A stretch of DNA of 64,000 nucleotides from Prosthecobacter sp. (lineage in GTDB: Bacteria; Verrucomicrobiota; Verrucomicrobiia; Verrucomicrobiales; Verrucomicrobiaceae), in assembly GCF_034366625.1 (NCBI RefSeq), contig NZ_JAXMIH010000007.1, forward strand, positions 62,001-126,000. Direction: 5' to 3'. The position numbers and the translations under genes were made by a program. How positions within the stretch are numbered: position 1 is the first letter of the stretch; every line of letters starts with the position of its first letter. Shown one piece after another: positions 17,003 through 25,761 of this stretch. The notes under the pieces were generated by a model. That model worked only from the letters and a program-made list of their open reading frames with translations. It did not search any database and was not told where the DNA came from.

Positions 17003-17899
17003 ATGACTGCGCTGACTCACTGCCGACTAGCCACCCACCTGCTCATCTCGTGGGTCGCCACCGTGCTGAGCTTCGTGTGGCAGGCTTCGGCAAGCGCTGA
17101 ATCCGTCGCGGAGCCGGTCAAAGGTCAGCGCGTGTTCACCGCCGGGCACAGTCTCTTGATGTACATGCCGCCAGTGCTCGCGGAAGTCGCGGCGGCGGCC
17201 AAAGCCGAAGGTCATGTGCAGGCGGGCATACAGAGCATCGGTGGTTCGCAGGTGATTCGGCATTGGGATCTGTCGGGCGCGAAGAACACCGTGAAACCGG
17301 CACTACGCAGAGCCGCGGTGGATGTGCTGATGCTCTCGCCGATCTATCTGCCGGATGAGGGCATCGAAAAACTCGTGATGCTGGGTGCACAGCACAACCC
17401 GGACATCCGCGTGCTCGTGCAGGAGTTTTGGATTCCGTATGATGATCCCACCGTGCTGAAAGCTGGCGCAGGCCCGAAGATCGTGGATCGTGATTCGCGG
17501 ACCCTGGACGAGCTGCGCACGATGCATGCGGCCTACTTTCAGAGCATGGACGATCACGCCAGCGCGCTGAATGCGAAGCTGGGCAAGCGCACGGTGTTCA
17601 TCGTGCCCGTGGGCCAGGCGGTGATGGCGCTGCGCGGCAAGATCATCGCGCATGAAGCACCGGGCCTCACCAAGCAGAGCGCGCTCTTCACGGATGGCCT
17701 GGGCCATGCGGGGCCGGTGGTGAAGGTGCTCGCCACCTACTGCCATTTCGCCGTCATCTATCGCCGCAGTCCCATCGGTCTGCCCGTGCCAACGATGCTA
17801 GCCAGCCAGCTCGAGGCGGAGAAACTCAACCGCTTGCTCCAAGAACTCGCATGGGAAGCAGTGACGGCACATCCTTTGAGCGGGATGAAAAATAATTGA
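17003..17899 (+). CDS. Secreted SGNH/GDSL-hydrolase-like protein
   Basis: 298 residues with a hydrophobic N-terminal segment ending in ASASAES, so exported. The block TAGHSLLMYM has Ser50 where SGNH hydrolases carry their nucleophile, with GHS in place of GDS. DGLGH gives Asp231 and His235, spaced like the catalytic D-x-x-H pair at the end of such enzymes (here one residue longer). A candidate esterase or acetyl-esterase acting on decorated glycans. It starts 19 bases after the ceramidase-like gene and ends 14 bases before the acyltransferase, so an operon is likely. Overall similarity to characterised enzymes appears weak. Confidence 0.65.
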   Translation: MTALTHCRLATHLLISWVATVLSFVWQASASAESVAEPVKGQRVFTAGHSLLMYMPPVLAEVAAAAKAEGHVQAGIQSIGGSQVIRHWDLSGAKNTVKPALRRAAVDVLMLSPIYLPDEGIEKLVMLGAQHNPDIRVLVQEFWIPYDDPTVLKAGAGPKIVDRDSRTLDELRTMHAAYFQSMDDHASALNAKLGKRTVFIVPVGQAVMALRGKIIAHEAPGLTKQSALFTDGLGHAGPVVKVLATYCHFAVIYRRSPIGLPVPTMLASQLEAEKLNRLLQELAWEAVTAHPLSGMKNN

Positions 17900-17913
17900 A
17901 GCCTCTCCACCCC

Positions 17914-18573
17914 ATGAGTCTCCCCACACAACCTTTCCACGAAGTCGGCGCGAACGCGCAGATCGATCCCGATGTCATCCTCGGCTATCGCTACCCCGGC
18001 GACTCACAGCCCACGCGCATCGGCGATCACGCCATCATCCGCAGCGGCAGCATCATCTACGCGAGCACGACCATCGGGCATCGCTTTCAATGCGGCCATC
18101 AGGTGCTCATTCGTGGTGAGATCGTGATCGGCAACCGCTGCGTGGTGCATCACAAATGCACACTGGAGGGCCGGCTCAAGATCGGCAACGGAGTCAAAAT
18201 CATGGCGCACGTCTATGTACCCAGCCGCACCACCATCGGCGACTATGTCTTCATCGGCCCCGGCACCACGTTTTTGAACGCGAAGTATCCCATGCGCGAA
18301 GGCACCGTGCAGGGCGCGACCATCGAGGAGCATGTCTGCATCGGCGGTGGAGTCACGATCTGCCCCGGCGTGACCATCGGACGCGGTTCCTTCATTGCCG
18401 CCGGAGCTGTCGTGAACAAAGACGTGCCGCCCGGCATGATCGCCATGGGTGTTCCCGCACGATTCAAGCCCCTGCCGCCCAACATCCTGCCTGAGAACCT
18501 GATGGAGCAGCTTTTACCGCAGACGGATTTGTTTGGAGCCCACCACGACGACACCTGGAAAGACGAACTATGA
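17914..18573 (+). CDS. Left-handed beta-helix (hexapeptide repeat) acyltransferase
   Basis: 219 residues from the ATG at 17914; a TTG at 17896 would overlap the previous stop and is less likely. Isoleucine-rich hexapeptide repeats run from about residue 15 to 180 (for example IGHRFQCGHQVLI, IGNRCVVHH, IGDYVFIGPG, IGGGVTICPGVTIG, GAVVNKDVPPG), the fold of LpxA/WbbJ-type O- or N-acyltransferases using acetyl-CoA. The closing MGVPARFKPLP is typical of WbbJ/NeuD-like enzymes that acetylate amino sugars. Its stop overlaps the next propeller start by ATGA. Why a sugar acyltransferase sits among secreted hydrolases is unclear. Confidence 0.87.
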   Translation: MSLPTQPFHEVGANAQIDPDVILGYRYPGDSQPTRIGDHAIIRSGSIIYASTTIGHRFQCGHQVLIRGEIVIGNRCVVHHKCTLEGRLKIGNGVKIMAHVYVPSRTTIGDYVFIGPGTTFLNAKYPMREGTVQGATIEEHVCIGGGVTICPGVTIGRGSFIAAGAVVNKDVPPGMIAMGVPARFKPLPPNILPENLMEQLLPQTDLFGAHHDDTWKDEL

Positions 18574-20105
18574 AACGAATCGCCCTCCTTCTCGCCATCA
18601 GCCTCTCGACTGTTGAAGCTGCCGACTACTTCGATGAAACGAAGGCCACGACACTGTTTGCTTTCGACACCGTCTCCATTCCGCACACGCAGAACCTGCG
18701 GATCGAAATGCGCCAGCCTGCGCGGCATCCGGCGAATCCGGTGGTGAAGCGTGGAGCGCCGGGCACGGCGGATGCGCATGGCGTGCAGTTTTATGGTTCC
18801 ATTATCAAGGACAACGGCAAATACCGGCTCTGGTATGTGGCCTTTGATGATGATCCTAACAACAAGGTGGCCTCATCACGCTGGCGCGCGGCCTACGCGG
18901 AGAGCGTGGATGGTTTGAACTGGGTGAAACCGGATCTCGGACTCGTCGAGTTCCATGGCAGCAAGAAAAATAACCTTCTCGACATGTGCGGCGAGTCCTG
19001 GGGCTTTGTGAATCTCAAAGTCCTCAAAGACGACGCCGATCCTGATCCTGCGCGGCGCTACAAAATGACCACGCACGTTTATTATCGCCACACGCGACGC
19101 CTCGGCACGCTGCTGCCGTTCGTGAGCGCGGACGGGCTGCGTTGGAAGCCGGTGAAGGACGTGAAGCCGCTCAAGGCGGAACTGCGCAAGGAAGACCTCT
19201 TCATCCCCGGCTTTCACTTCGAGCCCAGCGGCGGCCTTTACCAATGGGACGGCCAGTTTGTCATCTCCGGGCAAAACGCCATGCCTGGCATTCATCCGTA
19301 TCAGGGCCGCTCAGTCCGGCACTATCGCAGCGCCGACTTCGTGAACTGGTCAGCCACCAACAATATCGCCTTCGTGCGCGCGTCGCAATATGAATGGCTG
19401 GGTCCAAATCGCAGCCGCGAGGGCGAGCAGTGTCACGAAGGCATCAGTGTGTGGAATCGCAGCAACGTGCTGCTTGGCATCTATGGTCTCTGGCATGGCG
19501 CGTCAGAGTGGAAGGATGTGCGCATTGATCTCGGCCTCGTGATGAGCAACGATGGTCTCAACTTCCGCGAACCCAAACACGAATGGACCTTCCTCGAACG
19601 CGGCAAGGATGGCGAATGGGACCAGGGCGGTCTGATCCAAGGCCAGGGCTTCGAGAACATCGGCGAGCAAACTTTTGTTTATTACGGCACCTGGGATCCA
19701 AGGCCGACGGGTGGCCCCGAAGTGCCGCGCGGCGGTGTCGGGATCGCCGTTATACCAAGAGATCGTTTCGCGGGCCTCATGGTGGACACAAGCGGTGAAG
19801 GGCCGGGTGACTACCAATTGCCGAAAGTAACTGCGGAACTGGTCACCCACTCGTTTGCCGTGACCAAACCGAGCTTCTTTATCAATGCAGATGGTTTGGG
19901 TGATGAGGCGGCTTTGCGCGTGGAACTGCTCGATCACCTTGAGCGGCCCGTTCCAGCATACAGCAGCGTTGTTCGTCAAAGTGGCTTTCAAACGCCGGTG
20001 GTTTTCAAAAGCGACGTGAAGCTTCCGGATCGTGTGAGGCTGCGAATCGTGTTTGAAGGCTCAAAGCGCCGGGACATTCGCTTGAGCGCGATCTATGTGA
20101 AATGA
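18570..20105 (+). CDS. Secreted glycoside-hydrolase-like beta-propeller protein (second subtype)
   Basis: 511 residues, coupled by ATGA to the acyltransferase. Signal peptide MKRIALLLAISLSTVEA. Mature blades include KDNGKYRLWYVAF, AYAESVDGLNWVKPDLGLVEF, WNRSNVLLGIYGLWHG and DLGLVMSNDGLNFREP, followed by a C-terminal beta domain. It shares the blocks HPANPV-x-RGAPG and NDGLNFREP with the gene at 20175 and is more distant from the pair at 1 and 9905. The VEFHGSKKNN stretch parallels VEFNGSTKNN and EAGGTKDNN in the paralogues, so the fold is the same in all four. Likely GH43/GH32-like; activity unknown. Confidence 0.78.
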   Translation: MKRIALLLAISLSTVEAADYFDETKATTLFAFDTVSIPHTQNLRIEMRQPARHPANPVVKRGAPGTADAHGVQFYGSIIKDNGKYRLWYVAFDDDPNNKVASSRWRAAYAESVDGLNWVKPDLGLVEFHGSKKNNLLDMCGESWGFVNLKVLKDDADPDPARRYKMTTHVYYRHTRRLGTLLPFVSADGLRWKPVKDVKPLKAELRKEDLFIPGFHFEPSGGLYQWDGQFVISGQNAMPGIHPYQGRSVRHYRSADFVNWSATNNIAFVRASQYEWLGPNRSREGEQCHEGISVWNRSNVLLGIYGLWHGASEWKDVRIDLGLVMSNDGLNFREPKHEWTFLERGKDGEWDQGGLIQGQGFENIGEQTFVYYGTWDPRPTGGPEVPRGGVGIAVIPRDRFAGLMVDTSGEGPGDYQLPKVTAELVTHSFAVTKPSFFINADGLGDEAALRVELLDHLERPVPAYSSVVRQSGFQTPVVFKSDVKLPDRVRLRIVFEGSKRRDIRLSAIYVK

Positions 20106-20109
20106 TCGA

Positions 20110-20130
20110 CTGGTCTGCCAACTGAACCAG
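20110..20130. promoter_or_regulatory. 21-bp dyad CTGGTCT-N7-GAACCAG, copy 2
   Basis: It lies in the 69-base gap between the propeller genes ending at 20105 and starting at 20175. The outer seven bases on both sides are identical to copy 1 at 15399 and copy 3 at 32925. It is 44 bases upstream of the ATG at 20175, a sensible position for control of that gene. Confidence 0.5.
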
Positions 20131-20174
20131 GAACTTGTACTGGTAGGGGTATGGTCGAGGATCAGAATCACAGC

Positions 20175-21683
20175 ATGAAGTACATCTTTTGCCTCTTGAG
20201 TTGTCTCGCGCTCCAGGTTCATGCCGTCGAGCAGGTGTTTTTTGCTTTTGATGACCACAACATCGCCTGGCAGCACAATCTGAAGGTCACGCTGGAGGTG
20301 GCAAAGAAGCATCCAGCAAACCCGGTGCTTCGCAGCGGAGCGCCCGGCTCGCCTGATGCAGGCCATGCCATCCTCTACGGCACCGTTTTGAAGCAGGGCG
20401 ACACCTTCCGCATGTGGTATCTCGGCATGCATGAGCCGGAGATCAAAGCCGGGCAGGCTCCGGGCTGGTGGCGGCCGATGTGCTACGCGGAGAGCAAGGA
20501 CGGCGTGACGTGGACGAAGCCGGAACTGGGCCTCGTGGAGTTTAATGGCAGCACGAAGAACAACATTTGCCTGATCGAGGGCGACCCGAATTCGATGACT
20601 CGGGTGAATGATTTTCTCTCCGTGCTTTACGAGCCCAATGAACCTGATCCATCGAAGCGTTACAAGTGCGCCTACATCGCGCACATGCCGATTGAAGAGG
20701 TGAAGGGAGGGCGCAGTAAGATCGGGCCGAATGAAAAGCGCTGGGGTTCCTTCGTCACGGCGACGAGTGCGGATGGTCTGAAGTGGAAGTGCGTCGGAGA
20801 TCGCCCGGCAAACGCGGGCGGAGAGCGCTTCGAGGTGAGCGGCTTGTATCGCTTCGGCGATTTCTATTATGCCACAGGTCAGCTTCTCAGCCCGTGGTCG
20901 TGGCGGCCGGATGGTAGTGACATCGGGCGTGACATGCTGGCGTATCGCTCACCAGACTTTGTGACGTGGTCGAAGGCGAAGGCGATGTCGTATGCACGGC
21001 CCGGCCAGCTTTCCAATCCGCCCGTGGAAGGCCAGCAGATGCACATGGGCGCGGGCCTATGGAATCGAGGCAACGTCATGGTCGGCCTGCACGGCATGTG
21101 GCAGGACGCGGAGCAACCGCCGCCGAAGGGCAAGAGCTGGAACTACGGTGTGCGCGTCGATCTCGGCCTGATGATCAGCAACGACGGCGTGCATTTCCGC
21201 GAGCCTGTGCCGGGTTTTCAAATCATCCCGCGCGGCAAAGAAGGCGAGTGGGATGATGTCGCGATCCTCCAAGGCCTCGCCTTCGTGAACGAGGGTGACA
21301 AGACGATGATCTGGTATTCGCACTGGGACACCGGCGGCGTGCTCGAAGACATGGACATCGGCCTCGCCACGCTGCGACGCGATGGTTTCGGCTCGCTGTC
21401 ACGCAAGGTGGCTGAGGAAGAGGGGCATTTCATCACGAGCACGTTCGAAGCGAAGCAGATCGCACTGAACGTCGATGGCATCACCGCAGAGTCGCCGCTC
21501 TCTGTCCAACTGCTTGACCATCTTGACCATGTTCTTGACGGCTACGAGGCCAAGGTGACCACGAATGGTGTGCGTGTGCCGCTTACCTTTTCGAAATCGC
21601 TGCCAGAAGGCAAAAAGCTGGCTCTGCGTGTGAACTTTGCCGCTAACTGCGGAGCGAAAGTCTATACCGTGTATGTAGAATAG
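20175..21683 (+). CDS. Secreted glycoside-hydrolase-like beta-propeller protein (second subtype)
   Basis: 502 residues. The ATG at 20175 is chosen because it opens with a signal peptide (MKYIFCLLSCLALQVHA); an upstream ATG at 20151 adds eight residues before it. Blades include YGTVLKQGDTFRMWYLGM, CYAESKDGVTWTKPELGL, TSADGLKWKC, WNRGNVMVGLHGMW and DLGLMISNDGVHFREP, then a C-terminal beta domain. It is a tandem duplicate of the gene at 18570, with about the same length and the same order of motifs. A 21-bp dyad sits just upstream and a palindromic repeat straddles its stop codon. Confidence 0.78.
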   Translation: MKYIFCLLSCLALQVHAVEQVFFAFDDHNIAWQHNLKVTLEVAKKHPANPVLRSGAPGSPDAGHAILYGTVLKQGDTFRMWYLGMHEPEIKAGQAPGWWRPMCYAESKDGVTWTKPELGLVEFNGSTKNNICLIEGDPNSMTRVNDFLSVLYEPNEPDPSKRYKCAYIAHMPIEEVKGGRSKIGPNEKRWGSFVTATSADGLKWKCVGDRPANAGGERFEVSGLYRFGDFYYATGQLLSPWSWRPDGSDIGRDMLAYRSPDFVTWSKAKAMSYARPGQLSNPPVEGQQMHMGAGLWNRGNVMVGLHGMWQDAEQPPPKGKSWNYGVRVDLGLMISNDGVHFREPVPGFQIIPRGKEGEWDDVAILQGLAFVNEGDKTMIWYSHWDTGGVLEDMDIGLATLRRDGFGSLSRKVAEEEGHFITSTFEAKQIALNVDGITAESPLSVQLLDHLDHVLDGYEAKVTTNGVRVPLTFSKSLPEGKKLALRVNFAANCGAKVYTVYVE

Positions 21684-21731
21684 GCTTTCTAGCCTGTTTC
21701 AGAAACCCACAGGCTAGAAAGCCTATGCTAC
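21675..21731. repeat. Palindromic repeat, GTAG-type, arms of 22 bases
   Basis: Left arm 21675-21696 and right arm 21710-21731 are complementary at 21 of 22 positions; each arm begins GTAG and contains the smaller dyad GGCTTTCTAGCC. The propeller stop codon at 21681-21683 lies inside the left arm. Related elements at 29288, 38431 and 59351 have the same design. It could end transcription before the amidohydrolase fusion gene or be a REP-like dispersed repeat. Confidence 0.7.
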
Positions 21732-21738
21732 GAATCTC

Positions 21739-24042
21739 ATGTCCCTCAAACTTGTCACTGAACTCAACGATACTGACCGCAAGCTGCTGAACCGTGCTTT
21801 GGACGGCTTTGTGCCGCAGAAGGTCTTCGATGCGCATACGCACCTGTTTCATTCGCGGAATTTCGCGGAAGGAAAGCGGCCGGCGTTCCTGGATGAAGAT
21901 CACGGCTATGGCATGGCCGATTTCCAGGCGGCGATGCGGCTATGGATGCCGGGCAGGGAAGTCGAAGGGCTGTTCTTTGGCTATCCGAGCGCTGGTAATG
22001 ATCGAGCAGGCGAGAATGCGTGGGTGCAATCCCAGATCGACATGACGACAAACTCGCGCGCTCTGGTACTGGCTGCACCGACGGATAATCCGGCGGAGAT
22101 GCGGCGGCTGATGAGCACGGGCGCGTTTGTGGGCATCAAGCCGTATCGTCTTTATGCCGATGTGCCGGACACGCGGGAGGCAGAAATAGAATCCTTCGCG
22201 CCGGAGTGGATGTGGGAGATCTGCCACGATCACGATGGCATCATGGTGCTGCACATCATGTTAGCGGGCGGCATCACCGATCCGCGCAACGTGGAGGCCA
22301 TTCAGCGACTGTGCCGCCGCTATCCACGCTGCAGGCTGATCCTGGCGCATGTGGCGCGGTCTTTTAATTATCGTCATGCCCGTGAGGGGCTGCATCACCT
22401 CGTCGATCTCGACAACGTGGTCGTGGACACTTCGGCGGTGACACAAGCGGGCGCGTTTCGAGCAGCGATTGAGATATTGGGGCCGCAGCGCGTCCTCTGG
22501 GGCAGCGATTACATGGTCAGCGAGCTGCGCGGCTCCTGCATCACGCAGGGCGACGGCTTCACCTGGATTCACCCGGAGATTGCAGGCGATAAACTGACGA
22601 TCTTCGGCCAATACACGACCGTGGGCATCGAATCGCTCATGTGCATGCGTGAAGCATGTGAAGACACAGGCATGACGCAGGGTGATCTGGAGGACATTTT
22701 CTGCGAGAACGCCCTGCGGCTACTCAAGCCGGCCTCCGAGGTCAAAACCGGCCCAAAATTGTGGGAAGAAGCGAAAACGAAAATCTCTTGTGGCACGGGG
22801 CTCCTTTCGAAGCGGGCGCATCTCTTCGATCCGCAGTCGTGGCCGTCGTATTTCTCGCGGGCGAAAGGCGGGAGCATCTGGGATCTGGATGGGCGGCGCT
22901 ACACGGACTTCACGGGCGGTGTCGGAGCCATTTTGCTCGGTCATGCGGACGATGAGGTGAACGCGGCAGTGAAGCGTCGCGTGAATCTCGGTAGTTACGC
23001 CACACTGGCGTCGCCAGATGAGGTGAAGCTCGCGGATCTGCTGCTCGATCTGCATCCGTGGGCTGGCAAGGTGCGTTATGCGCGCGGTGGCGGCGAGGCG
23101 CTCGGACTCGCGGTGCGCATCGCGAGAGCGGCCACGGGCAAAAGCGGCATCGCCTTCTGCGGCTACCATGGCTGGAGCGATTGGTATCTCGCAGCGAACC
23201 TCGGCGATGATGCCGCGCTCGATGGTCATCTGCTGCCCGGTTTGCAGCCGCTGGGTGTGCCGCGTGAGCTGGCGGGAACGGCGGTGCCGTTTCGCTACAA
23301 CGACCTCTATTCCTTCCGCGCTGCCTTACAAAGGCTCGATGGTAAACTGGCCGCCGTGGTGATGGAGCCGATGCGCAGCGAGTGGCCGCGTGACGGCTTC
23401 ATGCAAAACGTGATCGACGCCTGCCATGCTGCTGGCGCGGTGTTTGTGCTTGATGAAGTGACGAGCGGCTGGCGCTTTGGCTTCCCCGGCGCAGCGCCGG
23501 TGCTCGGCATCGAGCCAGATCTCGCCGTGTATGCGAAGGCGATGTCGAATGGCTATCCCGCCGGGGCGATCATCGGCAAAAATGAGGTCATGGATGCCTC
23601 GAACAGCAGTTTCATCTCCAGCAGCTACTGGACGGACGGCGTGGGCACGGCTGCCTCATTGGCCTGCATTGGCAAAATGCAGCGCGAAGGCGTCCAGCAG
23701 CACGTTTGGGAGCTTGGAGGACGATTGCAGAGCGGTTTGCGTGAGGTGGCGGCACGGTATCCGGCACTGCAACTCAAGATCGGCGGCATGCCATGCGCGC
23801 CTTCGCTCGGCTTTGCCGATCCGGCAGCAAAAGTGCTCATGATTCGCCACATGCTCCAACGCGGTTATCTGATGTCGAGCCAGCTCTATGTGGCTTGGCC
23901 GCACACGGATGAACTGATTGCTGGAATGCTCGCGGCGCTGGATGAATCGCTCGCTCTCGTTGCCAAAATGCAGGAACGAGGCGAGTTGAAGGCCGAAGCG
24001 GGCGTTGAGGTCGTTCCGCAAGGCTTTGCGCGTCTTGTCTAA
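21739..24042 (+). CDS. Amidohydrolase fused to class III aminotransferase
   Basis: 767 residues in one uninterrupted frame. Residues about 25-335 are an amidohydrolase-2 type barrel: FDAHTHLFH carries the metal-binding His-x-His, LILAHVAR and VLWGSDYM supply further expected ligands. Residues about 365-767 are a PLP-dependent class III aminotransferase related to glutamate-1-semialdehyde aminomutase, with VLDEVTSGWRFG for the PLP aspartate and AKAMSNGYPAG carrying the Schiff-base Lys600. No signal peptide, so cytoplasmic. Fourteen bases separate it from a second amidohydrolase and an SDR, suggesting one pathway. I know of no characterised enzyme with this domain pair; the two activities could pass an intermediate. 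Confidence 0.82.
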   Translation: MSLKLVTELNDTDRKLLNRALDGFVPQKVFDAHTHLFHSRNFAEGKRPAFLDEDHGYGMADFQAAMRLWMPGREVEGLFFGYPSAGNDRAGENAWVQSQIDMTTNSRALVLAAPTDNPAEMRRLMSTGAFVGIKPYRLYADVPDTREAEIESFAPEWMWEICHDHDGIMVLHIMLAGGITDPRNVEAIQRLCRRYPRCRLILAHVARSFNYRHAREGLHHLVDLDNVVVDTSAVTQAGAFRAAIEILGPQRVLWGSDYMVSELRGSCITQGDGFTWIHPEIAGDKLTIFGQYTTVGIESLMCMREACEDTGMTQGDLEDIFCENALRLLKPASEVKTGPKLWEEAKTKISCGTGLLSKRAHLFDPQSWPSYFSRAKGGSIWDLDGRRYTDFTGGVGAILLGHADDEVNAAVKRRVNLGSYATLASPDEVKLADLLLDLHPWAGKVRYARGGGEALGLAVRIARAATGKSGIAFCGYHGWSDWYLAANLGDDAALDGHLLPGLQPLGVPRELAGTAVPFRYNDLYSFRAALQRLDGKLAAVVMEPMRSEWPRDGFMQNVIDACHAAGAVFVLDEVTSGWRFGFPGAAPVLGIEPDLAVYAKAMSNGYPAGAIIGKNEVMDASNSSFISSSYWTDGVGTAASLACIGKMQREGVQQHVWELGGRLQSGLREVAARYPALQLKIGGMPCAPSLGFADPAAKVLMIRHMLQRGYLMSSQLYVAWPHTDELIAGMLAALDESLALVAKMQERGELKAEAGVEVVPQGFARLV

Positions 24043-24056
24043 CCTAATTCACCTCC

Positions 24057-25031
24057 ATGATCATTGATTGTCACAACCACGTCGGTTCCGATCTGCTGTT
24101 TTACCTGCACGGCGACTTTCCCTATGCCCAGCACCTCGTAGCGATGCACGACGAGGGCCGGGCGCTTGGGATCGACCGCTGGATCGTCTTTCCGTTCGTC
24201 AGCCACCTCGCGCTCGATGTGACGGCATTCATGGACAACGAGATCAAGGACGAGAAGGGCCGCCTGCACGACATTCCGTATGCTTTCGAGAACCGCCGGC
24301 TCATGAAGGAGTGCTACGAGCTGTTTCCCGACGAAGGGAAGCGCATGCTGCCCTTCGTGATGGCTGATCCGATGCGGAACACGGCGGCGCAGGCTGTGGA
24401 ACTACGCAAGCTGCGCGGCGAATACCGTTTCCACGGCATCAAGATGCAGACGACGATCCTCCAGGCGGACATCAAGCACCTGCGGGACCGCGGAAAGGTC
24501 TTCGTGGAACTCGCGGCTGAGTGGGATGTGCCGTTTTTGATTCATTCGAGTGTGGCGGAGAGTGATCTGTGGGCGCAGGCGAGCGACATCCTCGACATCG
24601 CGGAAGAAAATCCGGGCGTGCGCTTCTGCCTTGCTCACTCGTGCCGCTACGACAAGGAATGCCTCGACCGGGTGCAAGCGCTGCCGAACACTTGGTTCGA
24701 CAACTCGGCGCATTGCATTCATTGCGTGGGTGCGGTGAAGGACATGCCCTACATTGCGCCGAAAGCCCGCCGCTTTGACAGTGACTACACGAATCCGGCC
24801 CGCGTGATCGCCGATCTGGCGGCGGCGTATCCGCGAAAATTCATGTGGGGCAGCGATTCGCCGTTTTACAGCTATGCCGCCGAGATCAATCACGAAGTCG
24901 TGCGCCTGATCAGCACCTACAAGGCTGAGGTCGATGCGTTGACCGCCGCTGGCGAGACCGTGGTGGCCCGCATTGCGAACACAAACATCCGCGATTACCT
25001 CAAGCTCCATGATGAAAGCATTCTCTCTTGA
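24057..25031 (+). CDS. Amidohydrolase-2 family metal-dependent hydrolase or decarboxylase
   Basis: 324 residues. The N-terminal IIDCHNHVG gives the metal pair His6 and His8; later FLIHSS, FCLAHSC and MWGSDSPF match the other metal and catalytic positions of the ACMSD/2-pyrone-4,6-dicarboxylate hydrolase group. It is a stand-alone relative of the N-terminal domain of the upstream fusion protein. Start 24057 is 14 bases after the fusion gene, and its end overlaps the SDR start by about 20 bases. The substrate is not evident; a lactone or dicarboxylate from sugar or aromatic breakdown is possible. Confidence 0.82.
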   Translation: MIIDCHNHVGSDLLFYLHGDFPYAQHLVAMHDEGRALGIDRWIVFPFVSHLALDVTAFMDNEIKDEKGRLHDIPYAFENRRLMKECYELFPDEGKRMLPFVMADPMRNTAAQAVELRKLRGEYRFHGIKMQTTILQADIKHLRDRGKVFVELAAEWDVPFLIHSSVAESDLWAQASDILDIAEENPGVRFCLAHSCRYDKECLDRVQALPNTWFDNSAHCIHCVGAVKDMPYIAPKARRFDSDYTNPARVIADLAAAYPRKFMWGSDSPFYSYAAEINHEVVRLISTYKAEVDALTAAGETVVARIANTNIRDYLKLHDESILS

Positions 25032-25761
25032 AGGCCATGCCGCATTGGTGACCGGATCATCGCAGGGCATCGGCTTGGCGATGGGCAAGGCCTTGCAGCA
25101 AGCTGGAGCCAAAGTGGTGTTTCATGGCCTTCAGGATGCCGTGGAAGGCCTTTCCAGTTATGTGAAGGCCGATTTGATGGAAAACGATGGGCCGCAGAGC
25201 CTCGTCGAGCAAGCTTTTGTGCTTCAACCCGGCCTCGACACGCTCATCTGCAATGCAGGCAGCTTTTTCGATCTACCGCTGCTGGAGATGACGCGTGAGC
25301 GCTGGGACAAGACGATGCAGCTCAATCTGGCGTCGGCGTTTTTCACGGCGCAGGCCTTTGCGAAGCGTCTTGTGGCCGAGAAGCGTGGTGGCAGCATTGT
25401 CATCACGTCCTCAACGAATGGATTCCAGGCAGAAGCGGATTCGTGCGCGTATGACGCGAGCAAAGGAGCGCTGGTGATGCTGACGAAGTCGCTCGCGGTG
25501 TCGCTGGCGGATCACGGCATTCGTGTGAACGGCATCGCGCCCGGTTTGATCAAAACGCCGCTGACTTCGCAGTGGATGGAGTCGCGGGACCGCTCGGTGC
25601 TGGAGCACTACGAGAAGAAAATTCTACTGCGTCGGGTGGGTGCGCCGGAAGATGTGGCCGGGGCAGCGGTGTTTCTGTGCTCAGACGCCGCCAGCTACAT
25701 CACCGGCGAGATCATTGTCATTGATGGGGGACTGACGGTTTCGCAAATCGGCCGGATGTGA
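25009..25761 (+). CDS. SDR family NAD(P)-dependent oxidoreductase
   Basis: 250 residues from the ATG at 25009 (a second ATG follows immediately). The cofactor motif TGSSQGIG is near residues 15-22, NAG appears in LICNAGS, and the catalytic Ser and Tyr-x-x-x-Lys are in ITSSTNG and AYDASKG. The C-terminus ends GEIIVIDGG. This is a classical SDR of normal length that oxidises an alcohol or reduces a ketone. It overlaps the upstream amidohydrolase gene by 23 bases, so it is translationally coupled. Its last 44 bases overlap the end of the convergent symporter gene. Confidence 0.88.
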   Translation: MMKAFSLEGHAALVTGSSQGIGLAMGKALQQAGAKVVFHGLQDAVEGLSSYVKADLMENDGPQSLVEQAFVLQPGLDTLICNAGSFFDLPLLEMTRERWDKTMQLNLASAFFTAQAFAKRLVAEKRGGSIVITSSTNGFQAEADSCAYDASKGALVMLTKSLAVSLADHGIRVNGIAPGLIKTPLTSQWMESRDRSVLEHYEKKILLRRVGAPEDVAGAAVFLCSDAASYITGEIIVIDGGLTVSQIGRM

